Positions 23,574-36,060 of a stretch of DNA of 64,000 bases are shown piece after piece. The notes under the pieces are model-generated. The model was given only the letters and a program-made list of their open reading frames with translations. It was not told where the DNA came from and did no database searches. This stretch comes from Tanypteryx hageni (taxonomy: Eukaryota > Arthropoda > Insecta > Odonata > Petaluridae): positions 206,947,504 through 207,011,503 of the forward strand of contig CM054113.1 in the NCBI GenBank assembly GCA_028673005.1. The letters are read 5' to 3'. Position 1 is the stretch's first letter, and the number at the start of each line of letters is the position of its first letter. Both the position numbers and the translations under genes were made by a program.

Positions 23574-23783
23574 CAGGGGTGCTCAACATTTCATTTTGAT
23601 AAGCACCAAGCTATTCAAATAGAACATAAAGCGAGAACTAATGTATTTATTTTAATTAGGAATGATCATAAATAAAAACAAACCGATGTAAAAGTTAATA
23701 GTGATGTTTTGATAGATTTAGATGCTAAATAAATTAAAAAATTAAATTCTTAAAGGTCGAGAGGACGATTTTGAGCATCTCAG
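23574..23783. mobile_element. hAT-type element of the 14054/24187 family
   Basis: The left end is CAGGGGTGCTCAACATTTC. The right end, reverse-complemented, is CTGAGATGCTCAAAATCG. It shares GGAATGATNATAAATAAAAACAAAC-type interior sequence with the element at 24187 only 400 bp away (TTAGGAATGAT and AATAAAAACAAAC are identical). No clear target duplication was found. Confidence 0.55.
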
Positions 23784-24186
23784 AAGAGCACTGCAAGGCC
23801 AATTGCATTTTCTCCTCGTCCTCTGTCCATTCACCTCTTCTTCCGTTTCTTCCGCTTTCATTGTCATCCAAACCTATTTTCTTCGATTTGTTTTTAAACC
23901 GTACATTCCTAATCTTCTTTCTTCTCAGTCATGTCCCATTCTCTTCTCTCTTTCTTTCCTTCCATACCATCTTACTTTTCGCCTCCATCTATTTTCTCTT
24001 CTCTGTAATCCTCCTTTTCAACGTTCCATTCTCCACTTCCTTGTCTGTTAACTCTTACCCTCTTCACGCAATTTGTCCAACATGCTGGTTAGAAAAGGAA
24101 ATTTTCAGGAGATACGAGGAGATGGTGCGAACCATTGGTAAGAAAAACAATTAATAAAAGAAATTCAAGGAGATTTTGCTCTAAAG
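23784..24186. repeat. CT-rich spacer between two related elements
   Basis: C/T-dominated from 23815 to 24060. A 127-codon + frame (23771-24154) has no domain and begins within the preceding mobile element, so it is not called. Confidence 0.5.
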
Positions 24187-24435
24187 CAGGGATGGATTCC
24201 CAACCTTTTCTCTCTAAAGAAAGTTATTTTATAGAGCACCAAGCGTGTACCTCTATACTATTGTACAAATTAGGAATGATAATAAATAAAAACAAACAAT
24301 TGTAAAAGTTATGACTAATGTTTTAATTTATTTAGAAGGTAAATAGATAAAATTCCTGAGGCTAGAAAGCATTTCAGAAAAGCAAACTGCCCGAGAATAC
24401 AGCAGTGCACACGAACACTAGGTTGGGACGCCCTG
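24187..24435. mobile_element. hAT-type element (249 bp)
   Basis: The left end is CAGGGATGGATTCCCAACC. The right end, reverse-complemented, is CAGGGCGTCCCAACCTAGTG. Flanking octamers CTCTAAAG and TTCTAACC share 5 of 8, including the central TCTAA expected of hAT targets. The interior AATTAGGAATGATAATAAAT is nearly identical to that of the element at 23574, so the two are copies of one family. Confidence 0.7.
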
Positions 24436-24985
24436 TTCTAACCCTCACTTTTTTTATTTCTCCTTTTCCATCTTCTCGCTGCTCTTTCCTTTTACTCTCA
24501 CCAATTTCACCCTTTAGCCATATTTTGTTTTAATTCCTCATTTAACCCTCTCCTTCACTCTCCATTTTCCAGCATTAACTCTATTCCACCTTAATTTCAA
24601 CTTCCCTCTTTTCCCATTTCTGTTAATTAACTCCTATTCTCCCTTTTCCCATTCTTCCTTCCTTTTTTGTATACCTATCTCCCCTGCCTTTTCCAACCCC
24701 ATTCCTATCCCCGCTCCTTTCCTCTGTCTCGAACACACTCTCACCCCTCTTTGCTCCGCCCATCTTTCTCTATCCTTACCCCCCTTCTCCCTCTCATCTC
24801 TCTCTTTCCCTCCCATTCTCTCCTCTTTCCCTCCCATTCTCTCCCCTTTCCCTCCCATTCTCTCCTCTTTCCCTCCCATTCTCTCCTCTTTCCCTCCCAT
24901 TCTCTCCTCTTTCCCTCCCATTCTTTCCTCTTTCCCTCTCATTCTCTCCTCTTTCCCTCCCATTTTCTCATCTTTCCCGAGCACG
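24436..24985. repeat. CT tract with a 21-bp minisatellite
   Basis: From about 24805 to 24965 the unit TCTCTCCTCTTTCCCTCCCA plus T (21 bp) repeats about eight times with few changes. Because 21 is a multiple of three, the array stays open on both strands as a heptapeptide repeat: HSLLFPS on + and MGGKEER on -. That explains the overlapping 138- and 188-codon frames. Neither is supported as a protein. Confidence 0.8.
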
Positions 24986-25455
24986 CACTCATGTGCGAAG
25001 GTGCTGCTCGTTGCCACAACCGCATTCCACGCGAGACGCATCCAGATTCCTGCTCTAAAAGGCAACCAAAAAGGGAGACTTGAACGTACAGATAGAGAGA
25101 GAGCCGGGGTGAGAGAGAGAGAGAGATAGGTGTAGCTAGAGAGGAAGAGGGGGGTTGAGAGAGAGTAATGGATAGGAAGTTCAAGGAGAAACGCGCGCAC
25201 CTTCCATAAAAGAACCGACCTGGTTGGATCTTGTCAGCCTTTACCTCCTCCTCCCTCCACCTCCTCCATCGTGGAAGTAATTTGCAATTCCTCGCGACCG
25301 TCGAGCTGAATATAATGAAAAAAATGCCACGTTTAAGCCATCCCGTGTCTCTCCGGATTCTCCGCAAGGTTAAGGTGACATAAACATCCACTCAGGCTCT
25401 CTTGTTGAGAGACACGAAGGGATTTTGATGTTTCGTTACCAACAACAGCATAGAG

Positions 25456-25732
25456 CAGTGTTTCCCAACCTTTTGAACCTCCCGCACCACTTCAGCAACC
25501 CATTCAGCCCCTGCGGGCCACCTCATTACTTACAGTGATATGAAGGAGTGGGAAAAAGTTTAAGGAAAAACGCCATTAATAAAAATATTCAATATCTGTG
25601 ATAGCGAACAACTTTCTTAATTTTTCCCAAAAAATATTCCAGCTAAATATGATGTGTGGCTTAAAAATAAACCAATTTTGGAAACCTCCGCGGACCACAA
25701 GTGGTCCGCGGACCATTGGTTGGGAAACACTG
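25456..25732. mobile_element. hAT-type element with strong ends (277 bp)
   Basis: The two ends are perfect inverted copies of CAGTGTTTCCCAACC. Flanking octamers GCATAGAG (25448-25455) and GTATAGAG (25733-25740) match at 7 of 8. The interior near the right end has a perfect 12-bp-arm palindrome (25687-25712). No coding sequence. This looks like one of the younger hAT copies in the window. Confidence 0.85.
25687..25712. repeat. Perfect palindrome inside the hAT-type element
   Basis: TCCGCGGACCAC, AA, then GTGGTCCGCGGA: two exact 12-bp arms around a 2-bp spacer. GGTCCGCGGACC-type palindromes near hAT ends are common and may bind transposase as a dimer (inference). Confidence 0.85.
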
Positions 25733-25740
25733 GTATAGAG

Positions 25741-27170
25741 CAAGAGAGAGAGAATAATGAGAGAGAGAGAGAAACATCGGTGAATGATGACCGCGGAGCG
25801 TTATAGTTGCTCCATTCCACTCGAGATTCCAGCTCGATCGCATGGGACAATCGCGCTGCGAGAAAGATAAATTCGCTTTCAACGACGTCGCTTTCCGAGA
25901 TAATTATGAACTTCGAACGCGAACCGGGAAGAATATATCCCACTGAACAAACGACTAGATTTGCTGTTGATTAAAGTTATTTATCGGACTTTAATGAAAC
26001 CGAGGCATACTTTCGAATGCGGAAATGCTGTAACTGTTGTAATTGTCGCGATCATTTGATCGATTTTTCCAGCCCCGCGTAAAATGTCTCTCACGAAGGC
26101 GATTTCAGCCAGGATAGTTCAAGACTAACACAAAATATCTATTCCAGCAGAGAAATACTCCTTAAAGAATTTCGTCCCGATCATGGATGTTGATTCATGC
26201 CCCTCATGAAAATAAACATCCAAGTGGATTGTCTTTACCCGAATTTCCATCGAACAAAAGAGAGAGATGTCAAACGAAAAATCTGGCTAATTTCACAACA
26301 ACTTGATACGACAAACATTGGGTTATTTTTTCAATAGAAATTATTAACGCTATTCTTAAACAATACCTAAAAGAAGAAGTCCGTTCGAAATTTCCTCTTC
26401 CACGAATATAAGTATAATTTCTTCCTATGATAACTAACCAAGCTTATAAAACCATGAAAGGGAGTAGATAAAGCCGCAAAATTTAAAATTACCCTTATTT
26501 TTTAGAGAAAATTTTTGTCCAATAACCGTATAAGGGTTGTGAAAACAAGATGCACACTTATCAAATAAGAAAGATTACAGCCATAAGGCGACCTCGATAG
26601 CTGGTTTTTGGGGGTTTTAAGCGGTAAAGAATATTTTCCATGGTTTTTAAGCTAGCTACCAATAAAGGTCAAAATATATCTTCCCAAATTCGAGAAGTAG
26701 TTTCCCATTTACATTTAACGAATGATTTAAAAATAATTTATCAAAATTAATAGATACAGTGGTCAAGAGTAGCAAATTGGTCTTCATAAAGCCCCTTTTT
26801 TCAAACATTAATGCGAAGATAATTTGTCCGCTTATTATTTTTACATGGGACGAGGTAGGTCTCTTAGAGACCAAACATTTCTCGGACAGGAAATTAAAAC
26901 TTGCGAAGTATTTTCCCCCAGATCTTCACATCGAAAATCATCCCTTGAAGATTTTCAGCCTCGAGGATTCCTTAGGGCCCCCGAACCACTGCGCCCCAGT
27001 CAGGACTCGCCCCTAACTAACGCCGCGCGAGAGAGGGAAAGAGTTTCAACGTAAGACCACCTCTGGCTCTCTTTTCGGATACAACAAACGTCATGAAAAA
27101 GTCATAAATGCCACGCGAGAGAAAGAGGTATATTCGGAAGTCGACCCTCTTTTGTTATCTTAGTTGAGAT
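25741..27170. other. No gene recognised
   Basis: Mixed AT-rich sequence. Overlapping frames at 26656-27054 on both strands have no domain. Confidence 0.4.
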
Positions 27171-27385
27171 GCCGTGGGCGTATAAGGATGGGAAGAGAAG
27201 GGGAAGAGGAGAAGGGAAGAAGAGGAGAAGGGAAAGAGAGGAGGGGGAAGATGAGAGGGAAGATGGGGGAGGGAAGATGGGAGAGGGAGAGGGAAGATGG
27301 GAGGGGGAAGATGGGAGAGGGAGGGGGGAGATGGGAGAGGGAGGGGGGAGATGGGAGAGGGAGGGGGGAGATGGGAGGGAGAGGA
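27171..27385. repeat. Purine tract with a 20-bp minisatellite
   Basis: G/A-rich. From about 27290 to 27378 the unit GATGGGAGAGGGAGGGGGGA repeats in exact 20-bp steps, preceded by shorter GGGAGGGAAGAT variants. Since 20 is not a multiple of three, all three frames read through it as Gly/Arg/Glu mixtures, which explains several overlapping frames of 90-150 codons. Confidence 0.8.
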
Positions 27386-30100
27386 GTATTGCCGGGAGAT
27401 CTCCCGGAAAACCGAGACGGATGGATGCTCGAGTTCCCGCGAATATGACGGCAATAAAGCAGCAACTGCGCTTAAAAATTTTAGATCTAGTGCAGCCATC
27501 GTAAATGTCAGCATTGAGAAATCCTGGGAAGTGCATTTTATATTCCGCTCGCAGGGTCGGCGATGAATCCTGTTGACCGCGTTGACTGCCGCCGTATAAA
27601 ACATAATGTTCCGGGAATTACTCTCGTTGGATACTCCGGGAATAAGGGATTGAATAGGAAGGGTTTAAGGAGCTTAGGAGTGGTCTTGACGAAGTGAGGG
27701 TTCTTCAGAATTCAGTGGCAAGTGTCTTCTCTTTGTCGTGGGAGCAAGCCACGATAAACTGAGGTTGTCAAAATTTCACGAAAGCAGTTAGGCTTGAATG
27801 GGGACGCGATGTCCTCAACGTGATTATATTTTAACGATGGTGAGCAAAAGAGCAGATATACACTTTTTTAAGAGCTCTGTGAAATAATTACCATATTAAC
27901 TACCAAATGGTTCATTATCGTCTCATTTGTATTCGCCCAATTTTTTGTTTCACGTTGAATCTGCATCGACACTATTATTTTATACGTACATTCAAAGGCG
28001 TATTTGAGCTTCTGCCAGTAGCATAAAAAAAGAGAAAACGTTGGGTTCATAAAATAAATTCGGCGTGGAAAGACTTGTAATTCGTATTTTATCCGGAAAT
28101 ATCCGAAAGCCCGCAACTGATTCGAAGTTCCGGAGAAAAGTAAATGGAGATTAATGATTACAGCAACGAAGAAGTGGAATGAATTTCCCTACAGATAGTT
28201 TCATCCCCATTCCGCAAAATAACATTCTATTAGTAAATAGATCGTTAATAAATAAATATGTATATATATATATATATTAACTTGGTTTTTGTATGCTTAT
28301 AAATATACTAAATTTTGCTCTGGATCAATTCAGACAGAATGTCTGATGGAGATGGAGGAAGATGCAGGTTGATAACCTGATATAACGTCGGGCCTTGATA
28401 CTGCAACGGCAGCCAAGAAGAGGAACCTTGAACTCCAGCAACCCCAGTACTTCATGGCTATTTCACATATACTCGATGGATAATCTTAAGACAGTTGCAA
28501 CCAAATCTGAACTAGCTCAATCCAAGCAGAGTAGACTAAAGTACAAGATGCTTGTCAATAAACAGAGCCATATAAAGCAACTGTACGTGACAATTACAAT
28601 TTTTAAATCCTTTCCGACTTGCGCCTCTCTGGCCGAGTCCGCACTACGTTTTCCCGAGAAAGCAATAGAAAGCTCTCTCCATCTCCTCTCCTCTTCCCTC
28701 GAAGATATCCCAAACTGGACTCGAAGTGAGGGAGTCGTAAATCTTTCTACTCGTGACATAGTTGCGTTATACATTCATGAAAAGGATGCATTGGATCGGC
28801 ACAAAAAAACGATTTCCCTCGGGGGCGGGGGTTGAAAAATATTCCAGTTTTTTTTACAGCGCCCTAGAAGGTCGAGCGTGAAAGAGCTGGCTCCAGAATG
28901 CAGTTTCTGCGCCGTACACAGCGAGACTTCCCCCAATGGCGTCGATGAAACGGAGGCGAGGGAACCTCTCGCGTCCAGCCTTTTCCTTCTTTAGGCTCAT
29001 TCGTCCTCATCTCTCGCCTCCTCGACCTTCCACATTCCTCCCACGAAAACTCATCCTCTTTGCGGCGCGTTTATGGCTCTGATTTATAACAGGCGTTTTC
29101 CAGCCATCTCGCGTCATTTCGCGAGGGCAATTTCGCAATCTCCGGGCCCAAAAGTTCCCCCGTGTCGTTTACGTGCATCCGCTTTTCGTCGATTCATCAG
29201 CGTAGGGAAGGCCGACAAAACGCAAGAAAACCTTTTGAGACGAAAATTGTTGGGGATTAGGAGGGACGCAATCTTGGAAGGCAAAACGGTAAATCTTTTT
29301 TTAAATATTTGGAGGAGATATGGAGATAAAGCGTTTCAAGATGCGACGTAACCTCTTTCGACAGCTGCTCGGCTGACGTGAATAGCTATAAGCTAACTAT
29401 TTTCGACAAACTCACGTCGTTTAAAAAGCAATAACTAATTCAGAAGAGTATGAGTTATTAATGACAAAAAGAGAGAAAAAATTTTAAAATTTTACAGTCC
29501 TACAAAGTTCGGCTTCACAGGAGGTGAACTGGCCGCCTATAAGAAAGCACAAGAGTTAAATTTTATTAAAAATGCAACTGAAGTCCCTCAAAAGATGTCT
29601 TTGGCTTCATTCGTCAATTCCAAACCTCCAGTCTAAACAAACGAAGAATAAAACTAAGTCAAAAACGATAAAAGGGATCCATTGTAACATCAGGAGGGTA
29701 ATGCGATTTTAAGAGAGAACGAGTGTTCCAGAAATAATATCTGAAAGGGAAATTAATTTTGCTTTACTTGAATTGGAAGAACCGTCTTCTTTACCAGCAC
29801 TGCGCCTCTTCTAATGTTGGGATACATATTGAATTGTAAAAAAGTGGTTCTTCTTGTTCATTCTGTTGCAGACCCCTGATCTAAGTGGTCTGAGATCTCT
29901 CAGCAACAGTCAACGTAAGAACCAACAAAAAAAATCATTTCCTTCACATTAATCATTTTCCCAATTCTGACAAGAAGTATGAGATAAAGTAGGAACCGTG
30001 AGTGTGGGAACGAAGAGAGAGAGAGACAGAGAGAATGTTGGATAGGATAGAATTGAATTCCTGGCGAACACGGCTTAAGAGGAGCAAGTATGCGAATGGA
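27386..30100. other. No gene recognised; (TA)8 at 28261-28277
   Basis: The open frames at 28395-28835 and 29073-29351 were examined and show no family signature. A fairly CpG-rich patch at 28850-29300 (CGTCGATG, TCGCGTC, GCGCGTTT) could be regulatory, but nothing defines it. Confidence 0.4.
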
Positions 30101-30540
30101 ACGGAGTGGAGGCAGCGTGTTTGGGGAGATGCAAAATAGGTAGGCAGGATGGAAGGAGGAGGGTGGAGATGTCTGCCGTCTCTAAAGGTAAGGTGAGGTC
30201 TCGGAGAAAGAGAAATGAGGAGGAAATGGGCGTCGAAAAGACAAGAGAGGGGAAAGGGAGGAGGAGTAAGAATTTCGAGGGCGTGCAGGTCTTATACACG
30301 CGTGTAAATAAAGGGGGGAGCTAATGGAGGGACCTTTTGGAGATAGGCGGGAGAGGAATGCGGCGGGAACCGAGAACCACAATGCGTCGAGGAAAGGCGG
30401 TGAAGGAGAGAAGGATGGAGGAGGAGTGTGGGGAAGGAGGGTTGGGAAAGGAGGGTTGGGAGAGGAGGGGGGAGGAAGGGAGAGAGAAAGGAGGTGAAGT
30501 GGATAAAGAAATGTAGAAAGAGAGATAGAGAGGAATGAAT
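30101..30540. repeat. Purine-rich low-complexity tract
   Basis: G/A-rich on +, with a GGGTTGGGAAAGGAG-type 15-bp unit repeated about twice near 30438-30470. The minus strand reads as Pro/Ser/Leu in all frames, a composition effect. Confidence 0.6.
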
Positions 30541-32405
30541 GGAAATACGACCTGAATCGACGAGAGGTCTCGCCATTGAGTGCGTACATCCGAGAATATT
30601 ACATCAAAGCGCACCATGTTTTTATTTTTCTGGGTTAGGTAATTAAAAACGAGATCCGTCCTGGCGAATATACCGTCCGTAAATGTTAAAAGAAAACACA
30701 AAAGAGTTACAGAGTTACAGCGCTAGAAAAAAAAACGCGAATTTTGCACACGACACTCTCGTTACAAATGTTACATTTATAAATAAATTTTATTCGGCAA
30801 CATCAGATTGGTCGATGGAATGGGCTTAAAATAGACAAAAACGGACATCAAAACGGAATGCATATATGGTTACTTATCCAAGACCTCGTAATCCCGCCAT
30901 ATTCCGATAAGGTGTGAACAGCTTTTTTAAGTGAGCGCCTTCAAAGCTAAATTCGGGAACCTTGAGTTTAAACGGCATTTGTGTAAGAAAAGAACTTCGC
31001 GAGGAGGCCATAATAGTCCTTTACAAAAATACGCCCGTCTAACGCTGAACTGTATTCGTATCTCCCCAAAGATTTTTTTTTCCAAATTCGAGAAAGGGCT
31101 ACAGAATTATACGTTTTAAGAAAAAAAACAATCAATAAAGGCGAGTATTTAGAAGTTTTCCTTTCTTTCCCATGCACGCGGAATAAACAAAAGTAAACCG
31201 CGAAAACAAAAAAATAATCCTTCCAAAACTCTCGGGCCCAGGAGGACGCTCAGGCTCCTGGCTCGATTCAGCTCCACCGCCGGATGGAGCACCACAGGTA
31301 GCGGACGTCCCTTAACTCATCGTCTCGCAGCCCTCCGTGCGGGTTGAAAAACGCTCGCCTCGTAACTTCCGACCGTCTTCGCAGATTCCCACGGGGAGAC
31401 ACGCGCTAGGCGAACGACGAAAAGGTCGTGTTTGCGTCCGTTCCACGAACACGACTTCTGGTTTTACGCTCGATCCGACGCGAGGGCACGGAGGAAATCT
31501 TCTCGGCGGACGAAAATAATAATTACGACTCCGTTGGGACGTCGCCGAACCGGTTATCTCGTAACACGAAAGAAAAGATGAATCCCCTGAGCTCGGTTTC
31601 GTTCGAAAAAGCGCCACGGGCTACGTCGGTCGAGAAGGGGTAAAAATGCGCGGATGAAGTGTGCGTAAGTTATTCTCCTTTCGTGCCAGGGAAGAGAGGA
31701 CGTTTTGATTCTTTATGCGGGAGAGAAATCTCCGCGCAGTAACAAAGTGTTGTCAACAACGTCTCGAGTGCTTCGAATAGCGTGTCGTAATTGCGCACGT
31801 TCCCATTCTTTCGCGAAGGTGAACTGACAGATATTTCTCCCGTGAGAAAAAAATAAACAGACGAAGGCCTTTCATAATATCACGCACATAAAAATGTCTC
31901 ATTCGTAAACGTTGAGCTATAAAACAACCAGAGATCGCTCAATTAATATATCTGCTTAAGTCGATAACTTATATTCAAAACCACTGGCCGCTATTTTTAA
32001 ATACAATTTATACTGAAATAGCAGCACCGTTAAAGCGAGTTAATTTTATTAGTTCCAACGTTCGCTGGATTTGTGACTCGGGCATTTTTAATGGCTGTTT
32101 GAACGGAAACGACCCATAAACAATCGCACTGTGGAACCTTATCGCCCGAATAGGTTTTTATTTTAACGTAGAACACAAATGGACCCATAAAAAAACCACC
32201 CGTGATGTCAAAGGTACGTTTGCGAAGCCGTAATTGATAATTGGACGAATTATTTAGATCAGTCCTCCACTTCTTTCATTATGGCTCGAGATCAAACGGG
32301 CGCATTTCCATTCTCGGATTACGAGATTGCGAAAAATCGAAAAAAAAACAAAACGAGAACCGTATAAAATATAATGAACCAATCCACGGAGAGAACGTCA
32401 AAACA
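30541..32405. other. No gene recognised; CpG-rich patch at 31225-31640
   Basis: The patch at 31225-31640 has many CpG dinucleotides compared with its AT-rich neighbours. Overlapping 60-100 codon frames there have no domain. It could be an unmethylated regulatory segment, but I see no specific promoter element. Confidence 0.35.
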
Positions 32406-33035
32406 AAAGGGTAAATAGATTGAAGGGGAGGAGGAGAGAGGTTGTCGGTAGGAAAGGTGGAATGAGTGAATGACGAGGTTGCAAGAGTAGAGAGGGAAGA
32501 GGATGAGAATCATAATGGAGGTTAAAAGAGAGGAAAGGAGACGGGGAGCTGGGGGAAGAGAAAGGAAGGGGTTTGGAAGGGAGAAAAATGAGGAGAGGAA
32601 GGATAAGAGAGGAGGTGAGGGAGGAAAGGTGAGGTGAGGGAGGTCATTGCGAGATGGAGTACAAGATGGTGAGAGAACGAGGGGATACGAGGGGGTGAAA
32701 GAAGAGGGGGAGGAAGAAGATGGGGAGGGAGAAGAGGGGAGGGAGAAGAGGGGGAGGGAGAATAGGCGAGGGAGAAGAGGGGGAGGAAGAAGAGGGGGAG
32801 GAAGAAGATGGGCAGGGAGAAGAGGGGGAGGGAGAAGAGGGGAGGGAGAAGAGGGGAGGGAGAAGAGGGGGAGGGAGAATAGGCGAGGGAGAAGAGGGGG
32901 AGGAAGAAGAGGGGGAGGGAGAAGAGGGGAAGGGAGAAGAGGGGAAGGGAGAAGAGGGGGAGGGATAAGAGGGGGAGGGAGAAGAGGGGGAGGGAGAAGA
33001 GGGGGAGGGAGAAGAGGGGGAGGGAGAAGAGGGCA
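32406..33035. repeat. Purine tract with a 15-bp minisatellite
   Basis: G/A-rich from 32420. From about 32700 to 33032 the unit GGGGGAGGGAGAAGA (15 bp, some 14-bp variants) repeats about 20 times. The minus strand is open for 175 codons as a pentapeptide repeat (LPLFS). The matching + frame is Gly/Glu/Arg. Both derive from the array. Confidence 0.8.
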
Positions 33036-35368
33036 GAAGGGAGTCTCAAAAAAGGGCTCTCAAAGGAATTCCACGCTGCGCAACAACAACACGCACGGGT
33101 CTCGCAAGAGAGTAGAAGATCGAAGGCTCCACGGGAGGAAACGCGCTTATAACGTGGATTTCACTTCCCGTTGCCAAAAGGCGCGTTTCAACAATGGACC
33201 GTGACCTCACCGATACATAACCACGCATGCGTTTTCCCCCCCTCAGCAATAACCAGATTGTCGCGGGGAAAAGCGAACCTCGGTATTGTTCTGTTCTACG
33301 ATTGTTATCTCGTGATGTTTTCGCGGTCGCGCCTTCAGGTACAGTCGGGCGTATCTATAAAACTTGCAACATCTTCTAGACTTTTCGGGCTGTCAAAAAA
33401 GTCCGACATGTACTTATTTAGTCGTTTCAGTCCGGCATTCCCCTAGCGATACCAAATTTAAATCCCATAAAACATTGTTTTTTAATCTTTTTGTCTCGCG
33501 GCGTGGTGGAAAAAATTGTTCTGACTGGAGTTTTCATCATCTCACAATACACTGAAAGATTTGCGTTTACATAATAGTGGAATTTTGTTCCCTGTCATTT
33601 TGGATACATTCAACTGGTTATGCTTTTGAGTGCTCACATTTTCATTATGATCCTTGCTACCCAGTACTGGGACGCGACCCGTACTTTTTAAAAGACTGAC
33701 CTAATCGATCGGTGTCCAAATCGTTTGTCGCGATGTACTGTGAGGTGTGTTGCGAGAACAGTCCAAAATTCACGACACATGTCCAAAATATTTACAAGAT
33801 ATCCATGACATCTGAAGCATCAAAAATTCCTACAACCAAATAATAATTTCAGCTGATTCAGAGCCATATAAAAAAGTCCTGAAAAATATGTGGTGTGGAT
33901 GTCACTTTAATTCGGTAAGTGCGTTTAGGGAAAATATGAATATGGCCAAATAACATATGGCATAGCATTCGTCCAACCGTTTCTTCCGCGGACGTCTTTC
34001 GCTAAACCTTAAATTCAGCACGACGGAACGCAAGCATTTTCGCTTTATTATTTCCGTTTTCACCATTCCTGGCAACGGGTGCGTTTCTTCCCCATCCCCT
34101 CGATGCACGTATCAACAAATATGCATTTCCTCTTGTGCGTTTCGTCATCAATCATTTCCCACGGCCCTGAGTCACTCCCAATGCCTCGAGAAACGACGAT
34201 GAGTTATGAAATGGACTCCATCAATGAACCGTTAAGTCGAAGATATATTACGGTGACGTCTTTCACCGAGGTTGTGTTATATTTAATACATATGCATATA
34301 CCCAACAAAAAAGAGAGAGAGAGAACTGCAATTCCAGAAAAAGTATGCGATTGACAAACCCGAAGTCGCTTTCTTCCGACGACGAAAGCATATTAAAAAG
34401 TTGGAGAAAGAACGAGAGGAGGAGTTAATGAGAGATGTGAAATGGAGTGGGAGGAGGTGGAACAAAGAGAGAAGTTTGGTGCATTCCTAGAGGGCATTCC
34501 TTCGTCTCCTCACGGTGGACGCCCTTCTCCCACTCTATCTCCCTCTAGCTTTCCTTTGTTGAAAGATTGATGAGGAAACGCGAGGACCACGTTTCCATCG
34601 TTACGGCGAGGCGACTCCGGATGATGTTTGGCCCCCACGGAGCCCGACGCCATAATCCAATCCGATGCGTCAAAGGAATTTTTAAGCGCTAGTTGTGCTT
34701 TGTAGGGAGGAGGAAAAGGGTTGGCGTGAGTCGGAGGTTTTTTTTCCTGAGGGCGAGTCTCTTTGTCGAAGGGACGCGGTCCTAATTTGAAATTAGGCGG
34801 GATCTTTTACGAACCGCCGGCCGGAAATTATGCACGGCCACCTTGTTTAAAATTGAAAACTTTATAATCATTTAATTCCAGAAAAGTTTTTGGCGAGTTA
34901 GAGCGCAAAAAAAGGAGTAAGAGTTTTTTTTTCTTTTTGGAGGGAAGTTTCGTAGGAAAAAGGGGGAGGGGGTTACCTATCAGGGAATTATACAAATAAT
35001 AAACTAAATTTTTTCAAGACTATAGTCCTGAGCAAAGGCTACACTAGCAGCGCCCACAGGAAATTTGCATATTTGATGTACATTTATAAACTTAGTGAAT
35101 AGAATGCGCCATAAGTAAGGGTATGAAAATGCTTTACTTACACTGCGCAAGTAGGGATATTCCGCATCGTATTTACTAAGGATTTAACCTAACATACCAG
35201 ATACATAGGTCTCACAGGCGGGAACATCGATTTAATAAGCGCTGCCTAGCCACTGCACTAGTCCAAACAAATGCGTCCATTAGTATTTAAAATAAAACGG
35301 AAATTTTAAGAAAATACTGGAAAATAAAAAAGATTTTCCATAATGAGTTGTTTTCAACACTTGATAAA
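33036..35368. other. No gene recognised
   Basis: Mixed sequence without repeat ends or domains that I could identify. A short GA run lies at 34312-34322. Confidence 0.4.
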
Positions 35369-35554
35369 CAGCCAACCCCCGATTTAGCGCCCCCTTATAC
35401 AGTTCCAACCTCGCATACCGGCCATGAATAATTGTGAGCAGAACTTCCATCTTATGAATACATATAGTAAGCATATACCTCGATTTACTGCCATCCCAGC
35501 TTTAGCGCTAATGTCAGTGATGGTCATCGGTGACACTAAATCGGGGTTTGACTT
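35369..35554. mobile_element. Uninterrupted copy of the small TA-flanked Tigger-like MITE (186 bp)
   Basis: The left end is CAGCCAACCCCCGATTTAGC. The right end, reverse-complemented, is AAGTCAAACCCCGATTTAGT. TA follows the right end (35555-35556). The interior matches the elements at 12379 and 60149: GAGCAGAACTTCCATCTTATGA, TAAGCATATACCTCGATTTA and CAGCTTTAGCGC. It serves as the empty-site reference for both LINE insertions. Confidence 0.75.
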
Positions 35555-35929
35555 TACGTAACGATGATTATACTGGCCCTTGGAGACAATACGATCCGAT
35601 ACGTGAATCTAATGCATAAAGGTGAGAGACATTTGAAGGTCGCCAAATTGACATAAACGCAATTTCGACCGTCGAAATTCCAGGGACGAATCTATTAATC
35701 GTCACGCTACCCTCTGCACCGCAGCATAACGCTAACTTCTTTCCCATAGAACCACTGAAAGCGCAGCGCACCCTTTCCGGTCACGTCCGTGCGAACAAAA
35801 CAAAAACTGCGAATGCAGTCCGGTTCCCATAGAGACTCCTCTCTTCCCATTTCCACACCCCTCCTCCAATTCCCTCCTTCCCCTCCCAACATTCTCGAGC
35901 GAGCACAAGGTGTACCTCCCGCTCCCACG

Positions 35930-36060
35930 GGCATATCTCCGCTAACCTGAGTACAGGGGTTCGATCCCCGACCCGGCAGGTGGAAAATGCGGTTTTTTCG
36001 AGTCCGGCTGCGTACCATGATATCGTATTACCTCTCGTGTGCTGCCTAGGATGGCAAACC
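35930..36060 (+). repeat. tRNA-derived SINE-like sequence (B box)
   Basis: A perfect pol III B box GGTTCGATCCC lies at 35958-35968 inside GGGGTTCGATCCCCG, a T-arm-like hairpin. It is followed by ACCCGGCAGGTGGAAAATGC and a T-rich body. No good A box is visible upstream, so this looks like a SINE or degraded tRNA-related copy, not a tRNA gene. Confidence 0.45.

Noticed and set aside
24634..25200. 188-codon frame with MGGKEER heptads, possible coiled coil
   Set aside because: The heptad is produced by a 21-bp tandem repeat and an equally open frame exists on the other strand.
28395..28835. 146-codon open frame as a host exon
   Set aside because: The frame shows no family signature and no splice-site context that I could support.
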